DNA of 64,000 nt. It comes from Oceanobacillus polygoni (GTDB lineage: Bacteria; Bacillota; Bacilli; Bacillales; Amphibacillaceae). The notes below the pieces were generated by a model that saw nothing but the letters and a program-made list of their open reading frames with translations, ran no database searches and had not been told where the DNA came from. The stretch lies in contig NZ_PIJY01000002.1 in the NCBI RefSeq assembly GCF_008304605.1, positions 18,482 to 82,481 on the forward strand. The letters run 5' to 3'. The position numbers were made by a program, and so were the translations under genes. Shown piece by piece: positions 1-8,377 of this stretch (the first letter of the stretch is position 1; each line of letters begins with the position of its first letter).

Positions 1-1052
1 AAGTAAAATCCAATCCCCATAATCACATATGCCGCCAGTAAAGCAAGCCCATCAAACCAATTGGAATCCCCATCATTCGATAGTGTAATCATTAGTAACA
101 CAGCTGTTACCATACTAATTAATTCCGGCCATGTGAAGACAAGTGGCATGGGTGTAGGAAAGAAGAGGGATAGCAATACAAGAATTGGCAGGACAAACAT
201 GGCTACTTGTAGTGTGGAACCAACGGCAATTTCAACCGCGACATCCATTTTATTTTTATATGCCATGATGATCGCGGATGCATGCTCTGCTGCATTTCCA
301 ACAATCGCAACAATAATGATTCCAATAAATAATTCGGACCAGCCAAATGTTGCCCCGACGATATCGAATGTGGCTACTAAGTGCTCCGAAACATAGGCAA
401 CAGCAACGGTTGCAAGTGCTAAAATCAAGAGTGCTTTTGTTTTCCCCCATTCCGGCTCTTCCTCATGAGCAGCTTCGTGTTGTGTTTCATCTACTTGGTA
501 AACCCCGCGATGGGTAACAAATTTAAATAATAACGCAGCTAAATATAACACGATTAAAATAATCGAAATCCCAACGCTTAAAACCATCGTTTCGTGTTGA
601 TTCATCGTATGTGTAAACACCTCAGGAATAACAAAGGCGACAATAACCGCAAACATCAACAGCCCAGCATTGTGACGCGCCTCATAGATATTAAAGGATT
701 GTCGTTTATATTTGAGGCCGCCAACAAAGAAGGATAATCCACCAACTAGCAGTAAATTTCCTAATACAGAGCCTGTTAACGAAGCGAGCACAATTCCAAT
801 AAGCCCGGCTTTTAATGCGAAGATAGAGATAATAAGTTCAACTGCATTTCCGAAGGTTGCATTTAGCAGGCCGCCTGCTCTTGGACCTAAAACAATTGCT
901 AAGCTCTCCGTAGCACGACCAATAAAGCCAGCTAAAGCAACGATTGTTAAACAATAAATGATAAACATCATGATGGCAGACCAATGAAAAATGGAGCCGA
1001 TGATGGAGAGTGGTAATCCAATGAAAACGAAAATCGCAAATAATTTATTCAT
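1..1052 (-). CDS. chaA: Ca2+/H+ antiporter, CAX/ChaA family (3' end cut by window edge)
   Basis: Membrane antiporter that expels Ca2+ in exchange for protons. The frame is open for 350 codons from an ATG at 1052-1050 to the window edge without a stop. B. subtilis ChaA/YfkE is about 351 residues, so only the last codon or two should be missing. The signature motif GNAVELIISIFALKAG lies near residue 60, followed by the glycine-rich SLTGSVLGNLLLVGG stretch. The visible end (NWFDGLALLAAYVIMGIGF) matches the last CAX membrane helix. A GGAGGT ribosome site lies 13 bases before the start. It is transcribed divergently from the LysR gene. The family call is firm; the symbol is by similarity to YfkE. 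Confidence 0.88.
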   Translation of the reverse strand, partial: MNKLFAIFVFIGLPLSIIGSIFHWSAIMMFIIYCLTIVALAGFIGRATESLAIVLGPRAGGLLNATFGNAVELIISIFALKAGLIGIVLASLTGSVLGNLLLVGGLSFFVGGLKYKRQSFNIYEARHNAGLLMFAVIVAFVIPEVFTHTMNQHETMVLSVGISIILIVLYLAALLFKFVTHRGVYQVDETQHEAAHEEEPEWGKTKALLILALATVAVAYVSEHLVATFDIVGATFGWSELFIGIIIVAIVGNAAEHASAIIMAYKNKMDVAVEIAVGSTLQVAMFVLPILVLLSLFFPTPMPLVFTWPELISMVTAVLLMITLSNDGDSNWFDGLALLAAYVIMGIGFY

Positions 1053-1407
1053 CGTTTATACGTATACCTCCGTTTCTATATCCGGATAACTATAGATTAC
1101 CCGGCCTTGTTGGATATTATTATTAAAGGAGGGATTTTCTGTTTTTGGGTGAGTAGATGATCGGGAGAGCTAATGGTTGGTTCGGTGGGGACGGGTACAC
1201 TGTCGTCCTTTAACTCAGCTTTCTTTACATATTTTACACCGCGGTTCATCCTAGGAAAATGAACGGATCATCGTTGATTGTCTAGGAGAATCAACTAGCC
1301 CCTTGTTCCTAAAGAATAATTCATCGTGTTTGCTCTTATTTTTTGATCGATACAACAAAACTAAAAAGGGTGTATAATTCTGAATAATACTATTAAAAGG
1401 AATTGGG
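1053..1407. promoter_or_regulatory. Divergent intergenic region between chaA and the LysR gene
   Basis: No credible gene is seen in these 355 bases. An imperfect palindrome, CCGGATAA facing TTACCCGG, lies at 1082-1104 just upstream of chaA and contains CTATAG, so it may be part of that promoter or an operator. A small hairpin (GTTGATT facing AATCAAC) is at 1273-1295 and has no T-run. TATAAT at 1373-1378, 30 bases before the LysR start, is a good -10 candidate, but no matching -35 is visible at 17 bases. Confidence 0.4.
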
Positions 1408-2337
1408 ATGAAGATGACATTACAACAATTAAAATATGTGATTGAAGTTGCAAGGAGTCGTTCGATAAGTCATGCAGCACAGAATTTGTTTATAAGTCAA
1501 CCAAGCCTTTCAAATGCAATTAAAGAGCTTGAAAAGGAAATGGGGATTACGATTTTTTCTCGAACGAATAAGGGAATTAGTATTACACAAGATGGATCAG
1601 AGTTTTTAAGCTATGCGAGGCAGGTTGTTGAACAGGCAGACCTGCTTGAAAATCGCTATGCAGATACACAACCGAAGCAGCAGCATTTCTCCGTGTCCGC
1701 TCAGCATTACGCATTTGCAGTCAGTGCTTTTGTTCGATTGCTAAAGGATTATGATCGGGAAGAATATGAATTTACGTTGCGAGAGACAAGGACCTATGAA
1801 ATTATTGCAGATGTAAAAAACCTGCGCAGTGAAATTGGCGTGCTCTATCTCAATGCGTTTAATAAGAAGGTAATTTCTAAGTTTTTAAGGGAAGGAGATT
1901 TAGTTTTCCATGAGCTATTCGTAGCCAAGCCACATGTTTTTATTAGCTCAAGTAATCCACTTGCGACAAGAGATTATGTAACATTAGCTGATTTAGACCC
2001 TTATCCATACCTTTCCTATGAGCAAGGAGATTATAACTCCTTTTACTTTTCAGAGGAGATCTTAAGCACCCTTTCCAGACCAAAGAATATTAAGGTTAGC
2101 GACCGGGCCACGTTATTTAACCTGTTAATTGGATTAAATGGCTATACGATTTCAACTGGGGTTATTAGTCATAAACTAAACAGCAAAGACATCATTGCTG
2201 TCCCGTTGAAGGTAGATGAACGTATCCATGTTGGTTATATTACACATAAACATGTAACAAACTCAAGGCTTGCCGAGATTTATATTGACTATTTAAGAGA
2301 ATCCATTGACGAGGGACTACGTCAGATTCAGCTATAG
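1408..2337 (+). CDS. LysR-family transcriptional regulator
   Basis: DNA-binding regulator of 309 residues, the usual LysR length. The N-terminal winged helix-turn-helix spans about residues 3-62, with the typical LQQLKYVIEVARSRSISHAA and SQPSLSNAIKELEKEMG segments. A LysR substrate-binding domain follows from about residue 90. The first ATG is used because an AAGGAA site precedes it by about six bases. It resembles the CpsY/MetR-like Gram-positive branch, some of which control methionine or cysteine genes. That fits the methionine synthase remnant immediately downstream, but the link is inference. The effector is unknown. Its original target may have been lost when the neighbour was truncated. 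Confidence 0.88.
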   Translation: MKMTLQQLKYVIEVARSRSISHAAQNLFISQPSLSNAIKELEKEMGITIFSRTNKGISITQDGSEFLSYARQVVEQADLLENRYADTQPKQQHFSVSAQHYAFAVSAFVRLLKDYDREEYEFTLRETRTYEIIADVKNLRSEIGVLYLNAFNKKVISKFLREGDLVFHELFVAKPHVFISSSNPLATRDYVTLADLDPYPYLSYEQGDYNSFYFSEEILSTLSRPKNIKVSDRATLFNLLIGLNGYTISTGVISHKLNSKDIIAVPLKVDERIHVGYITHKHVTNSRLAEIYIDYLRESIDEGLRQIQL

Positions 2338-2445
2338 TTTAAAGCTATAGCAAGTGAAAGATTTTAAGTGTTACCTTATAAACAATTTCCCATGCTACAC
2401 TTACCTTTAAATAATAAATCAAATAAAAGGAAGTGGTTTTCATGG

Positions 2446-2868
2446 GAATCGATGCCAGAGGATTTGGTAGTAACAACCCATGTTTGTCGTGGAAATTATC
2501 ATTCTACTTGGGCCTCTTCTGGCGGGTACGACCCAATCGCAAACACTTTATTTGCAAAAGAGAACGTTTCTGCCTATTACTTAGAATACGATACAGATCG
2601 TGCTGGAGACTTTGCTCCTCTAGCGCATGTTGGAGAGGGAAAGTGTGTTGTTTTAGGATTATTCTCATCCAAAACGGGTGAACTAGAAGATAAAGAAGCG
2701 ATTAAAGCCCGGATTGAAGAAGCGACACAATATGTGGATATTAACCGACTATGCATCAGCGCACAATGTGGATTCGCATCAACCGAAGAAGGTAATGTTT
2801 TAACGGAAGAACAGCAATGGGAGAAGCTCCGTTTAATTAAAGAGGTAGCGGATGAGGTTTGGGGTTGA
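2446..2868 (+). pseudogene. C-terminal remnant of cobalamin-independent methionine synthase-like protein (YxjG/YxjH type)
   Basis: About 140 residues match the C-terminal third of the YxjG/YxjH family (normally about 375 residues), the zinc-dependent homocysteine methyltransferase barrel. Seen are THVCRGNYHSTW, EYDTDRAGDF, VVLGLFSSKTGELEDK and CISAQCGFASTEEGN, which carry the His/Cys metal-ligand regions. The N-terminal two thirds are absent. The best Shine-Dalgarno/ATG nearby (ATG at 2442) is in a different frame, so no intact product is expected. A possible reading from ATG 2452 would still lack most of the barrel. It looks like a 5' deletion fused to unrelated sequence. Confidence 0.78.
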
Positions 2869-2885
2869 GTATAGTAAGTAAAGAA

Positions 2886-2918
2886 CACGCCATCGAAAGT
2901 GGGAACTTTGATGGCGTG
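2886..2918 (+). terminator. Hairpin after the methionine synthase remnant
   Basis: CACGCCATC (2886-2894) pairs with GATGGCGTG (2910-2918), extended by AAAGT/ACTTT with one bulged base. The following sequence (CTTGTAGTAT) has no real T-run, so termination is likely weak. It is probably the original terminator of the decayed gene. Confidence 0.45.
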
Positions 2919-3015
2919 CTTGTAGTATAAATTAGTTTAAATAAATAGACATGCAGATTGTAGATAGGCTCTATTTGTAGCTTTGGCGCCAATGAGGCTT
3001 TTTTTCTCTTGTCTT

Positions 3016-3327
3016 CTACAACTTGATCGTACGGACATGCTGTTCTTCCCCTTGATCTATTACAAATACGCCTAGTTCATTTAAATCATCACGTAAGTTT
3101 ACTGCTTTCTTCTTGTCACCCTCACGCAAGGCATTTCGTCTTTCATATAACTATTCTTTAGGTACATCTTTTTTTACTCATCTGTTTGGACTGCAATCTT
3201 GTCCCAATTCGACGGGTCTATTTCCTGTTCAATCTGATCAATTGTTCAAAGAAATTATCTCCTCTGACTTGATTGGTGCAGCTAGCATAATAGCTAAAAA
3301 TGCTAAAAGGATTTTTATCTTTTTCAT
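3016..3327 (-). pseudogene. Decayed small secreted-protein gene
   Basis: Read on the minus strand, a GGAGGG site precedes an ATG (3327) that opens a signal-peptide-like segment (MKKIKILLAFLAIMLAA). The frame then breaks. Coding-looking stretches continue in other frames (DPSNWDKIAVQTDE, then LREGDKKKAVNLRDDLNELG, ending IKL plus TAG at 3016), interrupted by stops and a shift in an A7 run. The tail faintly resembles the C-terminal region of cysteinyl-tRNA synthetase, but this is too weak to name. It is best read as a frameshifted, dying gene for a small exported protein of about 100 residues. Confidence 0.45.
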
Positions 3328-3422
3328 ACCTAATTGCCCTCCGTATTTGATGAATGGTTATACATAGATTGCTTCATAATACGAATATATAGTTGAGCTA
3401 TAGAAAGGTGGGCGATTGAATA

Positions 3423-4109
3423 ATGCCTGAGGTTCTCTTGATTCTGATGCGATCAATAGCTGCGTTCTTTTTATTATTGTTGATGACTCGGATTATGGGG
3501 AAGAAGCAAATTTCACAACTTACTTTTTTTGATTATTGTGTGGGAATAACGATTGGGTCAATAGCTGCAGCCTTGTCAATTGACCAAAACATTAAAATTA
3601 TGAATGGATTAGTTTCACTAATTATTTGGGGTTTATTTCCAATCATTTTAGCTTTCATTGGTATGAAATCAATGATCTTTTCTAACATTACAGACGGTAA
3701 AGCAACTATCTTAATACAAAACGGAGAGGTATTGTATAAGAATCTAAAAAATAATTTAATAACAATCGATGAATTATTATTGTTATTAAGAGAAAAAGGT
3801 ACTTTTAAAGTTTCCGATGTAGAGATGGCTGTTTTGGAAACGAATGGTAAGCTAAGTGTATTGTTGAAAACAAACCAACAGACAGTTACACCGCAAACAC
3901 TAGGAATTCCATTGGAACAGGAGCATGGACCGACCGTCTTAATAATGGATGGAAAGATATTAAAAAAGAGCTTGGAGAATCTTGGGTATTCAAAGGAATG
4001 GTTAGAAGGAGAAGTGCAGAAGCAAGGAGCTAAAAGTATTAAGGATGTCTTCTTAGCTCAAATAGATTCGCGTGGCAATATGTATGTGGATTTATATGAG
4101 GATCAATAA
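3423..4109 (+). CDS. DUF421 membrane protein (YetF/YdfR/YrbG-like)
   Basis: Inner-membrane protein of 228 residues, the usual length of the B. subtilis YetF/YrbG/YdfR group. Three hydrophobic helices lie at about residues 5-25, 35-55 and 60-80, followed by the soluble DUF421 domain. The conserved motif RIMGKKQISQLTFFDY is near residue 23. The cytoplasmic part runs from about 90 with the pattern ILIQNGEVLYKNLKNNLIT. In spore-formers this family is often linked to SpoVA-type operons together with DUF1657 proteins. A DUF1657-like tail directly downstream here would fit that. The precise role is unknown. Confidence 0.85.
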   Translation: MPEVLLILMRSIAAFFLLLLMTRIMGKKQISQLTFFDYCVGITIGSIAAALSIDQNIKIMNGLVSLIIWGLFPIILAFIGMKSMIFSNITDGKATILIQNGEVLYKNLKNNLITIDELLLLLREKGTFKVSDVEMAVLETNGKLSVLLKTNQQTVTPQTLGIPLEQEHGPTVLIMDGKILKKSLENLGYSKEWLEGEVQKQGAKSIKDVFLAQIDSRGNMYVDLYEDQ

Positions 4110-4111
4110 GA

Positions 4112-4258
4112 AAATCTGTTATAGAAGCAAGACCGCTCGTTGCTGCAACGCTCCAAAAGATTCAGGCAGATTTGGAGAGTTTTTCTCTGGAAGCAGATAA
4201 TCCCGTGGCGAAGAAGCTATACGCTCAACAGGCATCAAAGCTAAAAATTTGGATATGA
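4112..4258 (+). pseudogene. Fragment resembling a DUF1657 protein
   Basis: A 49-codon frame without a usable start reads SVIEARPLVAATLQKIQ, then DLESFSLEADNPVAKKLY, ending KLKIWI plus TGA at 4256-4258. The pattern (alternating helix, Q/A-rich, about 50 residues) resembles DUF1657 proteins that accompany DUF421 and spoVA genes. The start appears to have been lost, since it overlaps the end of the DUF421 gene. Family assignment is tentative. Confidence 0.35.
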
Positions 4259-4539
4259 TTTTGCCTTTTTGAAGTAGGAGGGACTGTTTTAGGAGGCAGA
4301 TGCACTGTCCCATTTTTATCTATATACATAGCAGAACTAGTACTTGTTCCTCTGGCTCACATTTAGAAGCTAGAGTTAGACAATTGGAAGAAAGAGGCTA
4401 GTAATCTTATATTGCAGATCGTCATTATTTTGCGATACAAAGCGTCTAGTCTATTGGGTGTCTTTTTCTATCCTAGTGAAGTGTACGTAAGAATAACTGG
4501 TGCGGCTATCGTTAACAAAATAGATAAATAGCAAGATTA
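4259..4539 (+). other. Gene-poor gap with fossil coding tails
   Basis: No intact gene is seen. An open tail ends LEARVRQLEERG plus TAG at 4400-4402. A second open frame of about 55 codons overlaps it and ends YVRITGAAIVNKIDK plus TAG at 4529-4531; neither has a plausible start. GGGAC (4280-4284) faces GTCCC (4307-4311) before ATTTTT, a poor terminator for the DUF421 transcript. The tail at 4372-4411 recurs at 18165-18204. Confidence 0.4.
4372..4411 (+). repeat. 40-bp repeat copy A, coding tail RVRQLEERG-stop
   Basis: Similar to copy B at 18165-18204 over 40 bases. In the frame ending RVR(Q/P)LEERG-stop, two differences are synonymous (AGA/CGT for Arg, TTG/TTA for Leu). This suggests both copies derive from the 3' end of a protein-coding gene rather than from a non-coding repeat. 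The parent gene is not recognised. Confidence 0.5.
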
Positions 4540-4572
4540 AACCATTAAGTCATTTGCCCTTAATGGTTTTTT
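4540..4572 (+). terminator. Rho-independent terminator
   Basis: AACCATTAAG (4540-4549) pairs perfectly with CTTAATGGTT (4559-4568) over a 9-base loop, followed by a run of T. It closes the remnant region and isolates the hydrolase/permease pair. Confidence 0.8.
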
Positions 4573-4688
4573 GCGTTATGATCATAACCATGTTTAAAAA
4601 GCGATTCGGTTATTTTGCTTCGTAATGTATTAACTTTACGATTTTTAATTGGATCTTTTCTATAATTTAAAGAAAGGAGTAAATGTGA

Positions 4689-5354
4689 TTGGATGTGAAA
4701 AAAACAGCTTTATTGCTTATTGATTTACAAAAAGAGGGCGGCACTTCCGATGTGGTAGGAATGGATGGAATTCTGCAGAACACAGCGGAACTTATCCGTG
4801 CATGCCGAACTATGAAAATCCCCGTTATCTACACGCGTCACATCAACCGAAGCGATGCAGTTGGTTTGGCAAATGGAGAGCCTCTGAACGAGGATGGAAC
4901 ACCTTCCTATTATAATTCCAATACGGATTCTATTGAAATCCCTGACATGATCAAACCGGAAGCAACTGACATAATTATTGATAAATATCGATATAGTGGT
5001 TTTTATGAATCGAATCTAGATCTGATGCTTAAAGGTTTGGGTGTGAAGCATTTAATCCTTGGCGGTGTACTCACGGACGTCTGTGTTCTTGCTACAGCAA
5101 TGGATGCCTATTACCGTGATTACCAGATTAATATAGTGGAAGATATGTGTGGTACAACGACAGAAGGCGCACATATGGCTGCCATGTTAATGATGGCGAA
5201 TTGGATATATGATATAAAGATTTTTGAAACAAAGCAATTACGTAAGAAGATGAACGGAGAAAATTATCAACTATGGGAGTCAACAGCCCCTGATCAATTA
5301 CAATTCTCACCAGAGAACATAAAAGAAGTGTTTTCGAAGTTAAAGTCTAATTGA
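4689..5354 (+). CDS. Isochorismatase-family cysteine hydrolase
   Basis: Soluble hydrolase of 221 residues with the isochorismatase/nicotinamidase fold. The predicted catalytic triad is visible: Asp12 in ALLLIDLQK, Lys99 in IIIDKYRYSGFYES, and Cys132 in GGVLTDVCVLATAMDA. A TTG start is chosen because AGGAG lies about nine bases upstream and family members begin at this point. It is followed after 28 bases by an NCS1 permease, so the pair probably imports and hydrolyses a nitrogenous amide or ring compound (for example a ureido or pyrimidine breakdown product). The exact substrate cannot be read from sequence. Other members act on nicotinamide, biuret, N-carbamoylsarcosine or isochorismate. Confidence 0.85.
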   Translation: MDVKKTALLLIDLQKEGGTSDVVGMDGILQNTAELIRACRTMKIPVIYTRHINRSDAVGLANGEPLNEDGTPSYYNSNTDSIEIPDMIKPEATDIIIDKYRYSGFYESNLDLMLKGLGVKHLILGGVLTDVCVLATAMDAYYRDYQINIVEDMCGTTTEGAHMAAMLMMANWIYDIKIFETKQLRKKMNGENYQLWESTAPDQLQFSPENIKEVFSKLKSN

Positions 5355-5382
5355 GTAATCGCAAATATGAAGGAGTGGAAGT

Positions 5383-6807
5383 GTGGAAGCAAGCAAAGGA
5401 GAAATACCCAGGTCGCACGAACAAGGTGACAGTACAATAGACCAAATGGATGAAAAATCAATTGAATATTATGCAACCGAAGAGGTCCCTATGAGTCAAC
5501 GAAACATGGGTTTTTGGGACATGGTGTTTTTATGGATTGGTGCCAATTCAAACAATGCATCTTGGTATTTAGGTGGATCGGTTGCCGGCGCAGCATTCGG
5601 TGGTGCTATTATTGTTGCATTGGTTGCCAACCCGATTGCATATATAATTCTTGCTGTTGTAGGATATATGGGATATAAAATCGGTGTTTCTACGATGGCA
5701 TTGACCAGGCCAGCTTTTGGAATCAAAGGAAGTATGCTGCCGACCGTTTTAAATATGATTGTATTTATAGGCTGGGCAGTTGTTAATACATTTATTGCAG
5801 TTATATCCATGAGTTTTATCTTTGGTGATTTATTTGGCTGGGCCGCTTTTGGTGAAGCTGGCAGTACCGGACCAATGATCCTAGGAATTATTGTGATGAG
5901 TCTATTAAACTTAATTGCCGTTTCCCTAGGTAGAAAATCGATTAAAATAGTTGAGAGAATCGGTATCGTCATCATCCTATTTTTGGGAATGTGGATGACG
6001 GTCATCGTATTTCAGACACATTCCATCACAGACATTATGAGCTGGGAACCGCCAGCCGAAAATAGAATGCCAATTGGTACTGCCATCGATATAATGGCTG
6101 CATTCAGTCTGGCATGGGTGCTGGGAATTGCTGAATTCACACGTTATACAAGAACACCAAAAGCGGCGACGGTGGCACCATTATTAGGAGCAACTACGGC
6201 ATTGATCTGGTTTGTCTTTGTTGGTGTCGTTGCAACGATTGGTGTCGCAATAACAACAGGTGAATTTAACCCGGACAATTCTGATCCAAGTTCTCTTGTA
6301 AGTAACTTAGGACTTGGTTGGGTAGCATTAGTAATGATTATCGTGGCATGTGTCACTACGAATGTGGTCAACTTAATGGCAGCGGGAGTTTCCATGACGA
6401 ATGTTACAAAGAAAATAAAGCCGTTGCATTCCATTTGGTTAGTTACTATTCTTGCAGGTTTTCTCATGCTTATTCCTTTATATATGTCTAGTTTCCTTGA
6501 TGCCTTTATGGGCTTTCTTGATTATATTGGAATGGCCTTAAGTGCCTTGTTAGGTATACTGATGGCGGATTATTTCTTTGTACGTAAAAGAAAATATGAG
6601 GTTTCGGAACTAGAACGAGAAGGCGGAAAGTATTGGTACGTTAAAGGAGTAAATATAAAGGCAATCGCAGTTTGGGTTGTTGGAATTATTTTTTACCTGA
6701 CCATTAGTCCATTACCCTTATTTGCAAATACTGTGGGGGCTGTATACCCTACGATAATTTTGACAGGAATGCTTTATTCTATCGTTTCATTGGCAAGAAG
6801 GAATTAG
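5383..6807 (+). CDS. NCS1-family purine/cytosine-type permease
   Basis: Membrane importer of 474 residues with about twelve helices, in the nucleobase:cation symporter-1 family (CodB/PurP-like). The hallmark N-terminal stretch FWDMVFLWIGANSNNASW (near residues 44-61) and STMALTRPAFGIKGS (near 105) are NCS1 landmarks. FTRYTRTPKAATVAP (near 250) is the conserved loop. It starts at GTG after AAGGAG. It lies 28 bases after the isochorismatase-fold hydrolase and shares its transcript, ending at a strong hairpin. Substrate is inferred to be a nucleobase, allantoin-like or carbamoyl compound handled by the hydrolase. Confidence 0.88.
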   Translation: MEASKGEIPRSHEQGDSTIDQMDEKSIEYYATEEVPMSQRNMGFWDMVFLWIGANSNNASWYLGGSVAGAAFGGAIIVALVANPIAYIILAVVGYMGYKIGVSTMALTRPAFGIKGSMLPTVLNMIVFIGWAVVNTFIAVISMSFIFGDLFGWAAFGEAGSTGPMILGIIVMSLLNLIAVSLGRKSIKIVERIGIVIILFLGMWMTVIVFQTHSITDIMSWEPPAENRMPIGTAIDIMAAFSLAWVLGIAEFTRYTRTPKAATVAPLLGATTALIWFVFVGVVATIGVAITTGEFNPDNSDPSSLVSNLGLGWVALVMIIVACVTTNVVNLMAAGVSMTNVTKKIKPLHSIWLVTILAGFLMLIPLYMSSFLDAFMGFLDYIGMALSALLGILMADYFFVRKRKYEVSELEREGGKYWYVKGVNIKAIAVWVVGIIFYLTISPLPLFANTVGAVYPTIILTGMLYSIVSLARRN

Positions 6808-6852
6808 ATAGAGTCGTACCATTTTATTTCGATGGTTGCAGTTAATAAAAAG

Positions 6853-6890
6853 GAACAAACCCCGGATAATTTTTTATTCGGGGTTTGTTC
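6853..6890. terminator. Strong hairpin terminator
   Basis: GAACAAACCCC (6853-6863) pairs with GGGGTTTGTTC (6880-6890). The loop is T-rich and the upstream flank has an A-run, so the hairpin may work in both directions. It ends the hydrolase/permease transcript. Confidence 0.75.
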
Positions 6891-7237
6891 TGCGTTGTAA
6901 TGAAAAATTTGGCTGGGGGCTGAACACCATTAATCCCCAATTACAAGTGCCAATCTTCTTTATTCCTTAGGCTTGGTAACCGTCCTAACGAATTTACATA
7001 ATATTTACGCCCGGTTAATCATTGTTTAATGATTGTTTTATATAATTAAATCGAAATCAAACATAAAACAAAAATAAAAAGCACTTAAATTATGTTTAGA
7101 TGGAAGTTTTTAAAGATGTAAATGTACAGAAGTTCTAGAGGTTAAAGGTGTATAACAAACACGGAGATTTGATGATGTGCAATACGATGTTTGTTTATAT
7201 TTTTCAAAACGAAATCAAAAGCTGGAGGAGATATAAA
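6891..7237 (+). promoter_or_regulatory. Upstream region of the LplABC-type transporter operon
   Basis: No intact gene is seen. An inverted repeat AATCATT-GTTT-AATGATT lies at 7017-7034, immediately before TATAAT at 7041-7046. This is a likely operator over the promoter of the transporter operon, possibly for the DeoR protein encoded at its end. A coding frame runs into this region from GTG 7148, but it lacks a ribosome site and adds non-conserved residues to the ATPase, so it is treated as leader. Confidence 0.4.
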
Positions 7238-8377
7238 TTGGCGAGGATACAGTTAAAGCATCTATATAAAGACTATATAGATTCGGTTCGTGCAGTAACA
7301 GATTTTGATTTAGAAATTGAAGATGAGGAATTTATTGTTCTTGTTGGTCCATCAGGGTGTGGGAAGTCAACAACGTTAAGAATGATTGCGGGCTTAGAAG
7401 ATATTTCTTCCGGTGAGGTCGTAATTGATGGTAAAGCGCAAAACAACTTACATCCGAAAGATCGTGACATTGCAATGGTATTTCAAAATTATGCACTTTA
7501 CCCACATATGAGCGTCTATGACAATATTGCCTTTGGTTTAAAAATGCGAAAGACATCCAAACAAGAAATTAAGGAACGAGTAACTAGAGCAGCGAAGATA
7601 CTAGATATCGAAAATTTACTAGAACGTAAACCAAAGGAATTGTCCGGTGGGCAACGACAACGTGTGGCGCTTGGTCGAGCAATTGTACGAGAAGCAAAGG
7701 TGTTTTTAATGGATGAGCCATTATCTAACTTGGATGCAAAGCTCAGGTTTCAAACAAGGGCGGAAATTACGAAATTGCATCGTCGTTTAAAAACAACAAC
7801 GATTTATGTAACACATGATCAGACAGAGGCAATGTCAATGGCAACACGGATTGTAGTCATGAAGGACGGAATTATACAACAAGTCGGTACACCGAAAGAA
7901 ATCTATTTGAAGCCAGCAAATATCTTTGTTGGAAAGTTTATCGGTTCTCCTGCAATGAACTTTTTCGATTTAAAGGTAAATGATAATGGAATTACGTTAG
8001 GAGATTCGAATATTGAGTTGCCGTCGTCCTTTATAAAAGAAGCATGGTCGAGCTTTGGTAAAAAAGAACTAGTAGTTGGGATTCGTCCAGAGGACATTCA
8101 ATTATCGGATGATTTAGAATCTAGTCGATATACGTTCCAGTTATCAACGAAAATTGATATGGCAGAGCTAATGGGCTCAGAAACATTATTATATTTCACA
8201 GTGGATAATCAAACCGCTATTTCTAAATTAAATACAATGGAAGACTTTAATATGGGACAGCTTGTCCGCTTAAGTATTGATTTAGAAAAGGTTCACTTCT
8301 TTGATAAGGAAACAGGGTTGAGATTGGATCTTCAGGAAGTTCAAGAGGCTGCCAAAAAGGAAACCATTATAGCATGA
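7238..8377 (+). CDS. Carbohydrate ABC transporter ATPase (MsmX/UgpC type)
   Basis: ATP-hydrolysing subunit of 379 residues that energises a sugar ABC importer. Walker A GPSGCGKSTT, signature LSGGQRQRVALGRA, Walker [13 protein letters not shown] and switch histidine TIYVTHDQTEA are all intact. A regulatory C-terminal TOBE domain follows from about residue 240. The TTG at 7238 is preferred because GGAGGAG lies just upstream and the protein then begins MARIQLKHLYKDY, aligned with MsmX. The stop overlaps the next start (ATGA). Having a dedicated ATPase is notable, since many Bacillus sugar transporters share MsmX from elsewhere. Confidence 0.92.
   Translation: MARIQLKHLYKDYIDSVRAVTDFDLEIEDEEFIVLVGPSGCGKSTTLRMIAGLEDISSGEVVIDGKAQNNLHPKDRDIAMVFQNYALYPHMSVYDNIAFGLKMRKTSKQEIKERVTRAAKILDIENLLERKPKELSGGQRQRVALGRAIVREAKVFLMDEPLSNLDAKLRFQTRAEITKLHRRLKTTTIYVTHDQTEAMSMATRIVVMKDGIIQQVGTPKEIYLKPANIFVGKFIGSPAMNFFDLKVNDNGITLGDSNIELPSSFIKEAWSSFGKKELVVGIRPEDIQLSDDLESSRYTFQLSTKIDMAELMGSETLLYFTVDNQTAISKLNTMEDFNMGQLVRLSIDLEKVHFFDKETGLRLDLQEVQEAAKKETIIA

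Noticed and set aside
2433..2681. 82-codon frame with a fair ribosome site over the methionine synthase remnant
   Set aside because: Translation (Cys/Arg-rich, no motif) is an out-of-frame reading of the conserved enzyme sequence.
3113..3367. Plus-strand frame of 84 codons
   Set aside because: Antisense to the decaying secreted-protein gene; no ribosome site and no recognisable motif.
5496..6005. Long minus-strand frame (169 codons) inside the NCS1 permease
   Set aside because: Antisense shadow of a clear permease gene, with a repetitive proline/isoleucine composition typical of such shadows.
7148..7237. Upstream extension of the MsmX-like ATPase from GTG 7148
   Set aside because: No ribosome site and extra residues not seen in the family; TTG 7238 has a strong GGAGGAG.
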